Assembly: GCF_014193655.1 (NCBI RefSeq)
Contig: NZ_JACHZQ010000001.1
Coordinates: forward strand, 806,001 to 870,000
Length of the DNA stretch: 64,000 nt
DNA from: Rhizobium sp. BK313
Lineage (GTDB): Bacteria; Pseudomonadota; Alphaproteobacteria; Rhizobiales; Rhizobiaceae
Direction of reading: 5' to 3'
The notes beneath the pieces are model-generated. The model was not told the DNA's origin, made no database searches, and was given only the letters and a program-made list of their open reading frames with translations. The position numbers and the translations under genes are program-made. Each line of letters begins with the position of its first letter. The first letter of the stretch is position 1. Below, piece by piece: positions 1-8,576 of this stretch.

Positions 1-1
1 T

Positions 2-103
2 TGGGATAGCCCAGGCACGGTTGTCAGCTATATCAAAATGGCTGCGGCCGCCCTGACGAGCGCCAAGCCCGACATGGGTGACAATGCCAAGGTTCATATG
101 TAG
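2..103 (+). CDS. 3' end of a gene that starts before the window
   Basis: An open frame enters from the left edge and stops at a TAG at 101-103. It encodes 33 residues ending in GDNAKVHM. No family can be recognised from so short a tail. It is listed because the frame is open to the very edge and no other gene explains the first 200 bases. It points towards the convergent ROK gene whose stop lies at 222. Confidence 0.35.
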   Translation, partial: WDSPGTVVSYIKMAAAALTSAKPDMGDNAKVHM

Positions 104-221
104 CCCGAGGCTCGACAGTTATTGTTCGGCCACAGTCATGAGCGCAATTTTACCAACGGTCGCGCTCATAGCTCACCTTCGCTGTCGGCAAAATTGGCAG
201 GCAGACGGGCCGACGACGCGT

Positions 222-1517
222 TCAGCGGCGAGACAAATCTATACCAAGGGCGACGAGCGCAGGATTGTCGGTTCCGGCCAAGCTTGCGGCGTTTGTACTG
301 GCGCCCGAGACATTGGGCTGCAGCGCGATGGCGATCGGCAGCGCCGCGGCGCCGAGGGCTGGAAGCTCCGAGCTGTGCTCCGCCCGCATCAGGCGGGGCA
401 GGGTATTGGCATGCCGATGGATCATTGCCGGCAGTAGCGGCGACGTCGCATCGATGAGGCGCTCGAGCAGTTCCGCCGGCAGACCGCCGCCGATGACGAC
501 GGTGTCGGGGTCGAACATCGCCTCGATGTTGCGGATGGCGATGCGCAGATATTGCGCAGCCTCTCGCAGCCAGGTCGTGAGTCGGGGATCGTCATCGAGC
601 AGGCGCTCCACCAGCTCTTCAGCCGAAACCTCATCGGGCGTACGCGTCGGACCGCAGATCGTTTCCGCGGCTGCGTAGAAGGAGACATATTGCTCAAGGC
701 ATCCCCGGCTGCCGCAGGCGCAGAGCCGCCCGCCAGGCTTCACGATCAGGTGGCCGATTTCGCCGGCGCCGCCGAACGCGCCTCTATAGTGGTGTCCGTC
801 CAGCACCAGGCCACCGCCGATGCCGAGGTTGAAGTGCAGATAGAAGAACGAGCGGACGGCGCGGCCGATCCCGTAGAGCCGTTCGCCGATGGCCGCAACG
901 GTCGCATCGTTTTCGACGAATGTCTTGATCCCCGTCAGTTCCTCGAGGCGCGCCGTCAGCGGGAATTTCGTCCACTCGTCGCCCTCCTGTACCTTGTCGT
1001 ACCAGAAGGTGCCATTTTCGACCGTGCCCGGTACGCTGCAGCCGACACCCCATATGTCTTCGCGCCGCACGTGCCCGGCAACAAGCAGCCGGGATGCGAT
1101 GTCGCCAAGAACATCGGCGGTCGTCGCCGGGGCGCGTTCCTTGAGGCTATGGGTTTCGCTCGCCACCACGGCGCCGGTCAGATCGACAAGCAGGCCGGTG
1201 ACGTGCTGATAGGCGAGGCTGAGGCCTATCGTGTAGCCGCCGCTCGGGTTGAGCGACAATTCTACGGCGGGCTGGCCACGCTGGCCCGCGCGCTTGCCCT
1301 GCTGCCGGATGAGGCCCGCCTCTTCAAGTTCTGCCGCGATGTTGGAGATAGCCTGGACCGTCAGGCCTATCGTCTGCGCCAGTTCGGTACGCGTGATCGG
1401 GCCGCTGCGCCGTACGGCGTCAAAGACGGCCCGGCGGTTGAGCGTGCGGGTTTGAAGGAGGTTCGTGCCAGGCAGCACGCCTTCACGGTCGAGGCGGAGA
1501 TTCATGCGTTTATTCAT
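222..1517 (-). CDS. ROK-family transcriptional repressor
   Basis: This 431-residue protein has a winged helix at about residues 28-75 (RTELAQTIGLTVQAISNI) followed by a ROK sugar-kinase-like domain. The ROK zinc motif C266-A-C268-G-S-R-G-C273-L-E-Q-Y is intact, as is the VENDATVAAIGE segment. The architecture is that of Mlc/NagC/XylR repressors, which release DNA on binding a sugar or sugar phosphate. It is divergent from the polyamine-type ABC operon starting at 2016 and is the likely local regulator, perhaps through the palindromes at 1545-1559 and 1979-1992. The effector is unknown. An internal ATG at 1505 is an alternative start. Confidence 0.9.
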   Translation of the reverse strand: MNKRMNLRLDREGVLPGTNLLQTRTLNRRAVFDAVRRSGPITRTELAQTIGLTVQAISNIAAELEEAGLIRQQGKRAGQRGQPAVELSLNPSGGYTIGLSLAYQHVTGLLVDLTGAVVASETHSLKERAPATTADVLGDIASRLLVAGHVRREDIWGVGCSVPGTVENGTFWYDKVQEGDEWTKFPLTARLEELTGIKTFVENDATVAAIGERLYGIGRAVRSFFYLHFNLGIGGGLVLDGHHYRGAFGGAGEIGHLIVKPGGRLCACGSRGCLEQYVSFYAAAETICGPTRTPDEVSAEELVERLLDDDPRLTTWLREAAQYLRIAIRNIEAMFDPDTVVIGGGLPAELLERLIDATSPLLPAMIHRHANTLPRLMRAEHSSELPALGAAALPIAIALQPNVSGASTNAASLAGTDNPALVALGIDLSRR

Positions 1518-1544
1518 ACCATTGTGATCGCCTTTATCAAAAGT

Positions 1545-1559
1545 CTTTTAATTAAAAAG
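1545..1559. promoter_or_regulatory. A/T-rich near-palindrome upstream of the ROK gene
   Basis: The sequence cttttaattaaaaag reads almost the same on both strands and lies 27 bases upstream of the ROK start codon. It could be an autoregulatory operator, but nothing except symmetry and position supports that. The remainder of the 1518-1947 gap shows only A/T-rich promoter-like DNA and no gene. Confidence 0.3.
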
Positions 1560-1947
1560 TGTTGTGTTATCTTTTCTGCGGCAATCATGCGAGCAGCGTG
1601 CCTGCCAGTGTCTCTGGGGTCGCGAAAGAGCCGGACATAACCGGCCGCCAGCACCGCGCTCCCAGCGTAATGAGGGTGAACGTAAAACTAGGATGAAATC
1701 AATGAAGACTGCCCGTAGACGCAGGTAAAGCCTGCTTCATCACCGCTGTCCGCGACTTAACCAGTGTTTCCCGGCGAAACGGCTGATGGATTATCTATGG
1801 TTGTATTTTGCCGATGTGAAAGTGGAGGGCCTGTTTTTACATGAGACGATATAATCAAATAATAACAATAAGATAAATAAATCTTGTTTCTAATCTGATT
1901 CATCATCACGGCGGAATGCGGCAAAAAATAAAATTGGGATGTTCAAC

Positions 1948-1992
1948 TTGACAATGCAGATTCGCCGCTGCTAGCTATTAACTAAATAGTTA
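1948..1992 (+). promoter_or_regulatory. Promoter with an overlapping palindromic operator
   Basis: TTGACA at 1948-1953 and TAGCTA at 1972-1977 are separated by 18 bases and make a good sigma-70 type promoter for the ABC operon. Immediately downstream the perfect palindrome TAACTA-AA-TAGTTA (1979-1992) would cover the transcription start. Its AACTA/TAGTT half sites resemble the AACTAA/TTAGTT halves of known ROK operators (XylR, NagC). A repressor bound here would block the promoter. The link to the ROK protein at 222-1517 is inferred. Confidence 0.5.
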
Positions 1993-2015
1993 TTTATCGG
2001 CATTGAGAGGCCACG

Positions 2016-3026
2016 TTGCGAGCGATGATCAGCATCGAGAATGTCTCAAAATCGTTCCCGACGAAGGGGGCCGGAACGTTTACGGCTCTGGACGGTGTGA
2101 GCATGCAGATCCGCGATCGCGAGTTCTTCACACTGCTTGGGCCGTCAGGATGTGGTAAAACAACACTTTTGCGAATTATAGCTGGTTTCGAGCTTCCAAG
2201 CTCCGGCACGGTGAGGATTGAAGGGGCTGACTCCTCCTACCTGCCGCCGCAGAGGCGACCGGTGAATACGGTTTTTCAGAGTTACGCGCTGTTCCCGCAC
2301 ATGACGGTCGCCGAGAACGTCGCTTTCGGGCTGCAGATGCAGAAGGTGGCAAGGCTGGAGCGGGAAGCCCGCGTTTCCGAGGCGTTGCGGCTCGTGCGTT
2401 TGGAAAGCTTGGCCTCGCGATTGCCGCGTCAGCTCTCCGGCGGTCAGCAGCAGCGCGTTGCGCTGGCTCGCGCCTTGGCGCCTCGCCCGAAGGTGCTGTT
2501 GCTGGATGAGCCGCTGAGCGCCCTTGACCTGAAGCTGCGCAAGGAGATGCAGAGCGAGCTGAAGCGACTGCAGCGGGAAACCGGCATCACGTTCATTCTG
2601 GTCACGCATGACCAGGAAGAGGCGCTCGCCATGTCCGACCATATCGCCGTGATGTCGGCGGGCCGCGTATTGCAGACCGGCGAACCGCGCGAAATCTACG
2701 ACAATCCGAAGAGCCGCTTCGTTGCCGATTTCATCGGCGAATCCAATGTCCTGCCGGGCGCGATGGTCGGTCGCAGCAGCGATATCCTCGTTGCCGTGCG
2801 GCCGGAGAGGATCGCACTCTCGGCGCCGACAAACGGATTTCCCGGAAGGATCAGAGGAACGGTCACCTCGGTGACCTATCTCGGCCTCGATACGCTTTAC
2901 GAAATCGTGCTCGAAAATGGCGATCGGCTGCGCAGCCGCTGCCGGCAGTCGGTCGCCGGTCTCGATGCCGGGCAGGCCGTAGTGCTCGATTGGCCGAGTG
3001 ATGCCGAACGGCATCTGGCGAACTAG
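2016..3026 (+). CDS. potA: Polyamine-type ABC transporter ATPase (PotA-like)
   Basis: The 336-residue ATPase energises uptake by the two permeases encoded downstream. Walker A is GPSGCGKTT (about residues 44-52), the Q-loop and signature LSGGQQQRV (about 142) and Walker B VLLLDEP (about 160) are intact, and a TOBE-like C-terminus follows residue 270. I chose the TTG at 2016 because GAGAGG (2005-2010) lies five bases upstream; ATG 2025 is possible but lies 14 bases from that site. It heads an operon in the order ATPase, permease, permease, binding protein, typical of putrescine/spermidine systems. Substrate is inferred from that family and from the downstream amine oxidase. Confidence 0.9.
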   Translation: MRAMISIENVSKSFPTKGAGTFTALDGVSMQIRDREFFTLLGPSGCGKTTLLRIIAGFELPSSGTVRIEGADSSYLPPQRRPVNTVFQSYALFPHMTVAENVAFGLQMQKVARLEREARVSEALRLVRLESLASRLPRQLSGGQQQRVALARALAPRPKVLLLDEPLSALDLKLRKEMQSELKRLQRETGITFILVTHDQEEALAMSDHIAVMSAGRVLQTGEPREIYDNPKSRFVADFIGESNVLPGAMVGRSSDILVAVRPERIALSAPTNGFPGRIRGTVTSVTYLGLDTLYEIVLENGDRLRSRCRQSVAGLDAGQAVVLDWPSDAERHLAN

Positions 3027-3038
3027 CGGGAGGGGCGG

Positions 3039-3908
3039 ATGAATGCACACCGCACGCTAACGCTCGCCGCACCCGCCGTCCTGGTCATCGGCATTTTCAT
3101 GGTCGTGCCGCTTCTGGTGGCCGTCGCCTATTCCTTCATGACGGCCAATCCCTATGGCGGCGTGGACATGCCGCTGACGCTGGACGCATATGTCCAGTTT
3201 CTCTTCCAGCGAGACTTCGACGACACGCTGCTCTTCTCGTGGAGCTATGTGATCATCATCCTGCGGTCGATCTATCTCGCGGGCCTGACGACGGCGATTT
3301 GCATGATCCTCGGCTTTCCGGTCGCATGGTATCTGGTCTGCCAGGGCGAAAACCGGCGTCGCACACTGCTTTTTCTGGTCACGCTGCCATTTTGGATCAA
3401 TACGCTGATCAGAACCTATTGCTGGGTATTGATCCTGCGCGACGAAGGCTTGGCGAACGGCCTTCTCAAGGCTGCTGGTGTGATCTCGACGCCCTTGCCG
3501 CTGCTCTACAACGACGCCTCCATCCTGCTTGGGCTCGTCTATACCTTCCTGCCCTTCATGGTCCTGCCGATCTATTCGACGCTGGAGCGGATCGATCCGA
3601 GGTTGATCGAGGCGGCCTATGATCTTTACGCGAACCGCAGCGCTGTCTTCCGGCGCGTGATCTGGCCGCTTGCAAAGCCCGGTGCCCTGGTCGGCGCTAG
3701 CCTCGTCTTTGCGCCGTCGCTCGGCTCTTTTCTCGCGCCGGATCTTCTCGGCGGCGGCAAGAAGCTGCTGATCGGCAGTCTGGTGCAGATGCAGTTTACC
3801 TCGTCGCGCAATTGGCCATTCGGCGCGGCACTTTCGATCCTGGTGACGATCGCGGTTCTTTTCATCTTCGTCGTGCGCTCGACAAAAGCCGAGGAGGCAC
3901 GGCTATGA
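3039..3908 (+). CDS. potB: Polyamine-type ABC transporter permease (PotB-like)
   Basis: This is a 289-residue inner-membrane protein with about six hydrophobic spans and the binding-protein-dependent permease EAA-like loop near EAAYDLYANRSAVFRRVIWPLAKPG. It forms half of the transport channel with the next gene. GGGAGGGGCGG directly precedes the ATG. It starts 12 bases after the ATPase gene and its stop overlaps the next start (ATGA at 3905-3908), so the two permeases are probably translationally coupled. Confidence 0.88.
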   Translation: MNAHRTLTLAAPAVLVIGIFMVVPLLVAVAYSFMTANPYGGVDMPLTLDAYVQFLFQRDFDDTLLFSWSYVIIILRSIYLAGLTTAICMILGFPVAWYLVCQGENRRRTLLFLVTLPFWINTLIRTYCWVLILRDEGLANGLLKAAGVISTPLPLLYNDASILLGLVYTFLPFMVLPIYSTLERIDPRLIEAAYDLYANRSAVFRRVIWPLAKPGALVGASLVFAPSLGSFLAPDLLGGGKKLLIGSLVQMQFTSSRNWPFGAALSILVTIAVLFIFVVRSTKAEEARL

Positions 3909-4711
3909 GCGCGCGGCGGCCCTTCGACTGGCGCTACACGCCGGGTCTTGGTGCCTTTACGGCGGCCATACTCGCCTTTCTCTACCTGCCGCTGGTGATC
4001 CTCGTCGTCTACGCCTTCAACGCCAATCAGCTGGTGACCGTCTGGTCCGGCTTCAGCTTCCGCTGGTTTGCGGAAGTGGCCGCCAACGAGGATATCCGGC
4101 GCGCAGCCTTCAACAGCATCGTCATCGCCATAGCCGCGACAATCGCCTCCACAGTGATCGCGACGGCCGGGGCCATAGCCCTTGAGCGCGGTGACCTGAA
4201 GGGAGGGCGCAGCACGGTGACAGCACTGATCGCGCTCCCCCTCATTGTTCCGGAAATCATCGTCGCGATCATGACGCTGATCTTCTTTTCGGCCCTCGGC
4301 ATGACCAACGGGCTCTTCAACCTGATGATCGCCCATACGGTCTTCTGTATTCCCTTCGCCCTGCTGCCCATCCAGGCAAGGCTGCGCGATTTGGGAACCA
4401 ATCTCGAAGAAGCGGCGCGGGATCTCTATGCCAGCGAATGGCAGCTTTTCCGGCGCGTGACGTTTCCCCTGCTGCTGCCGGCGATCTTCGCCGGCGCCCT
4501 GATGGCCTTCGTCGTCTCTCTCGATGATTTTCTGATCAGCCTGATGGTCTCGGGCGCCGGATCGACCACCTTGCCGGTTTATGTCTACGGCATGATGCGC
4601 CTCGGTGTGACGCCGGAGGTCAACGCCATTTCCACGATCCTGCTCGGCATCTCGCTTGTGCTCGTCACCGGCGCGCTGCTGCTCGGGCGAAAGAGCCAAG
4701 GCAACGAATAA
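3905..4711 (+). CDS. potC: Polyamine-type ABC transporter permease (PotC-like)
   Basis: This 268-residue membrane protein is the second permease of the system. It carries the conserved loop EEAARDLYASEWQLFRRVTFPLL, whose EAA motif docks on the ATPase. The start at 3905 gives MSARRPFDW and overlaps the potB-like stop by four bases; the longer open frame upstream lies inside potB and is unlikely to be translated. The binding-protein gene follows after a short gap. Confidence 0.88.
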   Translation: MSARRPFDWRYTPGLGAFTAAILAFLYLPLVILVVYAFNANQLVTVWSGFSFRWFAEVAANEDIRRAAFNSIVIAIAATIASTVIATAGAIALERGDLKGGRSTVTALIALPLIVPEIIVAIMTLIFFSALGMTNGLFNLMIAHTVFCIPFALLPIQARLRDLGTNLEEAARDLYASEWQLFRRVTFPLLLPAIFAGALMAFVVSLDDFLISLMVSGAGSTTLPVYVYGMMRLGVTPEVNAISTILLGISLVLVTGALLLGRKSQGNE

Positions 4712-4731
4712 CCAAAATGAAGAGGGTGAAC

Positions 4732-5769
4732 ATGAATATCGCAAAGAGGATGCTGGCAACGGCCAGCCTGCTTGCTATTGCCGTCCCCAACATCGCGCAT
4801 GCGGGCGAGGGTGTTCTGCACATCTACAATTGGACGGACTATACCTCCGAGGAAATGGTCAAGAAGTTCGAGGCTGAGACCGGCATCAAGGTGACGATCG
4901 ACACCTATGATTCCAACGAGACGGCGCTGGCAAAGATCAGCTCGGGTGCGGCCGGCTACGACGTTATGATCATCAGCAACGACTTCGTGCCGATCTTCGT
5001 GAAGCAGGGATTGTTCGAGAAGGTCGACGTGGCTTCCATGCCGAACTTCAAGAACCTCGATCCGAAGTGGCAGAAACGCTCGTGGGATCCGAAGGCGGAA
5101 TATACCGTGCCGTGGGTTTGGGGGACGACATCCTATTCGGTCGACACCGCCGTCTATAAGGGCCCAACCGACAGCCTCAAGGCGCTGTTTGAGCCTTCCG
5201 ACGACCTCAAGGGCAAGATCGGCATGTTCGGCTCGCCGTCGGAAGTCATGTCGCTCGCTCTGCTTTACCTCGGCAAGGACCAGTGCAACAGCAACCCGGC
5301 CGACCTCAAGGCATTGAACGCCCTGCTCGAAGCACAGAAGCCCTTCGTGAAGGTCTACAATTCCGATGGCACGACCGAACGGCAGGTGTCAGGCGAAACC
5401 GTGATGCACGAACAGTGGTCGGGAAAGGCGCTTGCCTCGCGCCTACAGAAGCCGACGGTCAAATACGTTTTCCCCAAGGAAGGCGTCGTCGGCTGGATGG
5501 ACAACGTCGCGGTCCCGAAAGGCGCCCCTGATCTGGAGAATGCCAAAAAGTTTCTGAACTTCCTGATGGACCCGGAAAACATCGCCCTCCAGCAGAAATC
5601 GACCGGTTACCAGAGCGCCGTCACCGGCTCCGACAAGTTCCTGCCGAAGGAGACGGGCGAGTCGCCGGAGTTCAATCCGCCGAAGGATCTGAAGATCGTC
5701 TTTGCGCCTGCCTGCGAAGAGAAGGCAACCCGAGCCTATGACCGCATCTGGACGTCGCTCCGCCAGTGA
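4732..5769 (+). CDS. potD: Periplasmic polyamine-type substrate-binding protein (PotD/PotF-like)
   Basis: The protein starts with a clear signal peptide (MNIAKRMLATASLLAIAVPNIAHA) and continues with YNWTDYTSEEMVKKFE and the DSNETALAKI segment typical of PotD/PotF. It should deliver an amine to the PotBC channel. ATG 4732 is preceded by AGAGGG five bases upstream; an in-frame ATG at 4717 would add five residues. Length (345 aa) is normal for the family. The ligand cannot be read from sequence; the adjacent amine oxidase suggests a primary amine or polyamine. Confidence 0.88.
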   Translation: MNIAKRMLATASLLAIAVPNIAHAGEGVLHIYNWTDYTSEEMVKKFEAETGIKVTIDTYDSNETALAKISSGAAGYDVMIISNDFVPIFVKQGLFEKVDVASMPNFKNLDPKWQKRSWDPKAEYTVPWVWGTTSYSVDTAVYKGPTDSLKALFEPSDDLKGKIGMFGSPSEVMSLALLYLGKDQCNSNPADLKALNALLEAQKPFVKVYNSDGTTERQVSGETVMHEQWSGKALASRLQKPTVKYVFPKEGVVGWMDNVAVPKGAPDLENAKKFLNFLMDPENIALQQKSTGYQSAVTGSDKFLPKETGESPEFNPPKDLKIVFAPACEEKATRAYDRIWTSLRQ

Positions 5770-5836
5770 TCCGCCAATCAAGCGCAAGACGGCCTGAGGC
5801 GTGCAGCTTTCAGGCCATGAATCCGAGGACAGAACC

Positions 5837-7807
5837 ATGAATGAAGCTGTTAAACCCGCCACGTTGAAACCCGCTGCCGCACCTGCGCCCCCGGAACATT
5901 TGCAGGCACTCAAGCCATTGACGCCGGACGAGATCAATACCGTCGTTGCGACCGTGAAGGCGGATCTGGAACTCGGCCCCGGCGTTCTGTTCGAAAACAT
6001 CGATCTGCGCGAACCCACACCCGCCGAATACCGCGCCCACCTGGAAGGCATTTCGCTGCCGCGCGAGGCGCGCGTCAACGTCAACCATCTTGAGGTCCAC
6101 GGCGTCTGGCAGCTCATTGTTTCGATAGCCGACAAGACGATCATCCGCCGCAAGCATTTCCCGACGGCACGCGCAGGCTTCATGGTCGAGCAGATGCTGA
6201 GCGTCGAAGTCAACGTCAAGAACGATCCGCGCTTTATCGAAGCCTGCCGCAAGCGCGGCATCACGGAAATGACCGGCGTCATCGTCGATTCTTGGTCGGG
6301 CGGCAATTTCAGCCACGAGGACGAGGAGGGCAGGCTGATTTCCCACACCTTCTCCTGGCTGCGCGTCCATGAGTTCGGCAACTACTATGCCCATCCGATC
6401 GAAGGGCTGAATGCGGTCATCGACGTAAAGACCGGCGAGGTGCTGCGCGTCGACGATTATCCCGATCATCCGCCCATCCCGATGACGCGATACGACTACG
6501 ATCCGGACTTCCTGCCGCCGCCGGACGCGCCCTTGAAGCCGCTCGACGTCGTTCAGCCGGATGGTGTGAGCTTCACGATCAAGGACCACGCGATCTCCTG
6601 GGACAAGTGGACGCTCGCCATCGGCTTTACGCCGCGCGAGGGCCTTGTTCTCCACGATATCCGCTATGACGGCCGTTCGGTCGTGCGTCGTGCTGCCGTG
6701 GCCGAACTCGTCGTTCCCTATGGATCGCCGCTCTACGGCCACGCCCGGCAGAACATCTTCGATGTCGGGGAATACGGCTTCGGCAAGCTCACCAACTCGC
6801 TTCGCCTCGGCTGCGATTGCCTCGGCCAGATCCAGTATCTCGACGCCCATGTTAACGGACTGCAAGGCGAGGTGGTGACTATCGAGAAGGCTGTCTGCAT
6901 CCATGAGGAAGACGCAGGCATCCTCTGGAAACACTGGGATTTCCGCACCGGACGAACGGTGCTGCACCGCGGACGCAAGTTGGTCATTTCCAGCATTTGC
7001 ACGGTCGGCAACTATGAATATGCCCAATACTGGTATCTCGATCAGGCCGGCGAGATCGAATTCGAGATGAAGGCGACCGGCATCGTCAATACCAATGCCT
7101 GCCACCCGGGGAAGCCGGACAAATATTCGACGGAAATCCAGCCCGGGCTTGGCGCCCCAATCCACCAGCACATCTTCTGTGCCCGCCTCGACATGGCGGT
7201 AGATGGCAGCGGCAACAGCGTCGTCGAAACCAACTCCTACATGGAACCCTATAGCGACAGCAATCCGTACGGCAACGCCTTCCACGCCGTCGACACGGTG
7301 CTGAAAACCGAGCTTCAGGCAGCGCGCCGGGCCGATCTTGCCACCCATCGCAGCTGGAAGGTCATCAATCCGAACAGGCTGAACCACGTCGACAAGCCTG
7401 TCGCCTATAAGCTTCATACACCGAACTGCGTCACGCCGATGATCCAGGAAGACGGCCCTTCCGGCATCCGCTCCAATTTCATCCGCAATCACATCTGGGT
7501 CACGCCGTTCAACGAGAACGAACGCTATCCGGCGGGCGAGTTCGTCGCCAATTCGGACGGCAGCGATGGTTTGGCCGAGCTCGTCAAGCAGGACCGGAAC
7601 GTCGAAAACACCGACATCGTGCTCTGGCACTCATTTGGCCTGCACCATGTCGTCCGGGCGGAGGACTTTCCAGTACAGCCCTGCATTTCCTGCGGCTTCT
7701 CGCTGGCGCCGGCCGGCTTCTTCGAGGTCAATCCCTCAAACAATCTGCCGCCCGTCGTCAACAAGGCGAGTGTGCTGGCGGGACAAGACAAGGGAAGCTG
7801 CTGCTGA
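5837..7807 (+). CDS. Copper-containing primary-amine oxidase
   Basis: This 656-residue enzyme should oxidise a primary amine to aldehyde, ammonia and hydrogen peroxide using copper and topaquinone. The cofactor precursor is Tyr393 in N392-Y-E-Y. The catalytic-base motif FDVGEYGFG has Asp309. Copper ligands are H443-Q-H445 and a His in GLHHVVRAEDFPV near the C-terminus. There is no signal peptide, so it is probably cytoplasmic, like Arthrobacter phenylethylamine oxidase. ATG 5837 follows GAGGACAGAACC; an upstream start at 5801 has poor support. It follows the transporter by 67 bases and ends in a strong hairpin. Confidence 0.95.
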   Translation: MNEAVKPATLKPAAAPAPPEHLQALKPLTPDEINTVVATVKADLELGPGVLFENIDLREPTPAEYRAHLEGISLPREARVNVNHLEVHGVWQLIVSIADKTIIRRKHFPTARAGFMVEQMLSVEVNVKNDPRFIEACRKRGITEMTGVIVDSWSGGNFSHEDEEGRLISHTFSWLRVHEFGNYYAHPIEGLNAVIDVKTGEVLRVDDYPDHPPIPMTRYDYDPDFLPPPDAPLKPLDVVQPDGVSFTIKDHAISWDKWTLAIGFTPREGLVLHDIRYDGRSVVRRAAVAELVVPYGSPLYGHARQNIFDVGEYGFGKLTNSLRLGCDCLGQIQYLDAHVNGLQGEVVTIEKAVCIHEEDAGILWKHWDFRTGRTVLHRGRKLVISSICTVGNYEYAQYWYLDQAGEIEFEMKATGIVNTNACHPGKPDKYSTEIQPGLGAPIHQHIFCARLDMAVDGSGNSVVETNSYMEPYSDSNPYGNAFHAVDTVLKTELQAARRADLATHRSWKVINPNRLNHVDKPVAYKLHTPNCVTPMIQEDGPSGIRSNFIRNHIWVTPFNENERYPAGEFVANSDGSDGLAELVKQDRNVENTDIVLWHSFGLHHVVRAEDFPVQPCISCGFSLAPAGFFEVNPSNNLPPVVNKASVLAGQDKGSCC

Positions 7808-7819
7808 TTGCGGCGGAAC

Positions 7820-7844
7820 GACCGGCGGCATCCCGCCGCCGGTC
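7820..7844 (+). terminator. Hairpin after the amine oxidase gene
   Basis: A perfect 10-bp stem, GACCGGCGGC/GCCGCCGGTC with a five-base loop, begins 13 bases after the stop codon and is followed by CTTTG. It has few uridines, so it may only attenuate transcription into the downstream genes. Confidence 0.5.
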
Positions 7845-7872
7845 CTTTGATGATGAAGCTTTGGACAAGCGC

Positions 7873-8529
7873 ATGGCCCTGGCAATGACAAGACGGGATA
7901 TCAGCGGCGTTGCTGGCGATTGCGGCATGCTGGCGCTTGGTCTTGCGGCCTGGCTCGCCCTTTATTGTGCGCCGCCGGCAATCCGCGATGCCATCTGTCG
8001 GTCAGACGGTGCAGCCGTCGCTGGTCCTCTGGATTTGGGAGGGCTCGTCCTCTCCTGGTTGGGAATGATGGTCGCGATGGCGGCACCTGCGGCCCTCCTG
8101 TCGCGCAGATTGAACCGCGCGTCGTCTTTCCGGAGCGCCAGGACAGCCGCTCCTTCGGTTGCAATGCTTTTTGCCGCGGCAGTGACTGGGGCGCTCGGCG
8201 AATGGTTGCTCCAGCCACTGGGTTTGGTCGATGGAGACGGGCGGTTCGAAGCCCCGCTCTTTGCGCCCGCCATGCTCGCGGCCGCTGCCTTGATACTGAT
8301 TCGCACCCGCCTTTGGATGGGTAGGCAAGCGCTCTGCCACGCCGCCTGCTGCATCGCCATGGTTCTGCTGCAGTTCGCCGGAGGCGTCACGAACGTGCTC
8401 TGGATGGCGGCGATTGCCGGGTGGATGGCGTTAGAGAGCTTCGTCCCGTGGCGGCGCGAATTTGCGGTGCTGAGCGGCCTGACGCTCTGCTTCGCCGCCA
8501 GTTTTTCCCTGCTGCAAGAAAGCGGCTGA
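7873..8529 (+). CDS. DUF2182-type integral membrane protein
   Basis: This protein of about 218 residues has roughly six hydrophobic spans. The WLGMMVAMAAPAALL segment and the paired Cys near ACCIAMVLLQFAGGVTNVLWM match the DUF2182 (predicted metal-binding membrane protein) pattern as I recall it. Its role is unknown; sitting between a copper amine oxidase and an aldehyde dehydrogenase, it might serve copper handling, but that is a guess. The start is uncertain: TTG 7861, ATG 7873 and ATG 7885 are in frame and none has a clear Shine-Dalgarno site. Confidence 0.7.
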   Translation: MALAMTRRDISGVAGDCGMLALGLAAWLALYCAPPAIRDAICRSDGAAVAGPLDLGGLVLSWLGMMVAMAAPAALLSRRLNRASSFRSARTAAPSVAMLFAAAVTGALGEWLLQPLGLVDGDGRFEAPLFAPAMLAAAALILIRTRLWMGRQALCHAACCIAMVLLQFAGGVTNVLWMAAIAGWMALESFVPWRREFAVLSGLTLCFAASFSLLQESG

Positions 8530-8576
8530 CGTTTCTTTGACTTCAATGCCTGCCTGCTAAACAAGAGGAGATTTAG

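Noticed and set aside
552..1640. 362-codon open frame on the plus strand
   Set aside because: It lies wholly opposite the ROK gene, has no ribosome site, and its protein is low-complexity Ala/Arg-rich as expected for a shadow frame.
5810..7630. 606-codon open frame on the minus strand
   Set aside because: It is antisense to the well-supported copper amine oxidase and lacks recognisable domains.
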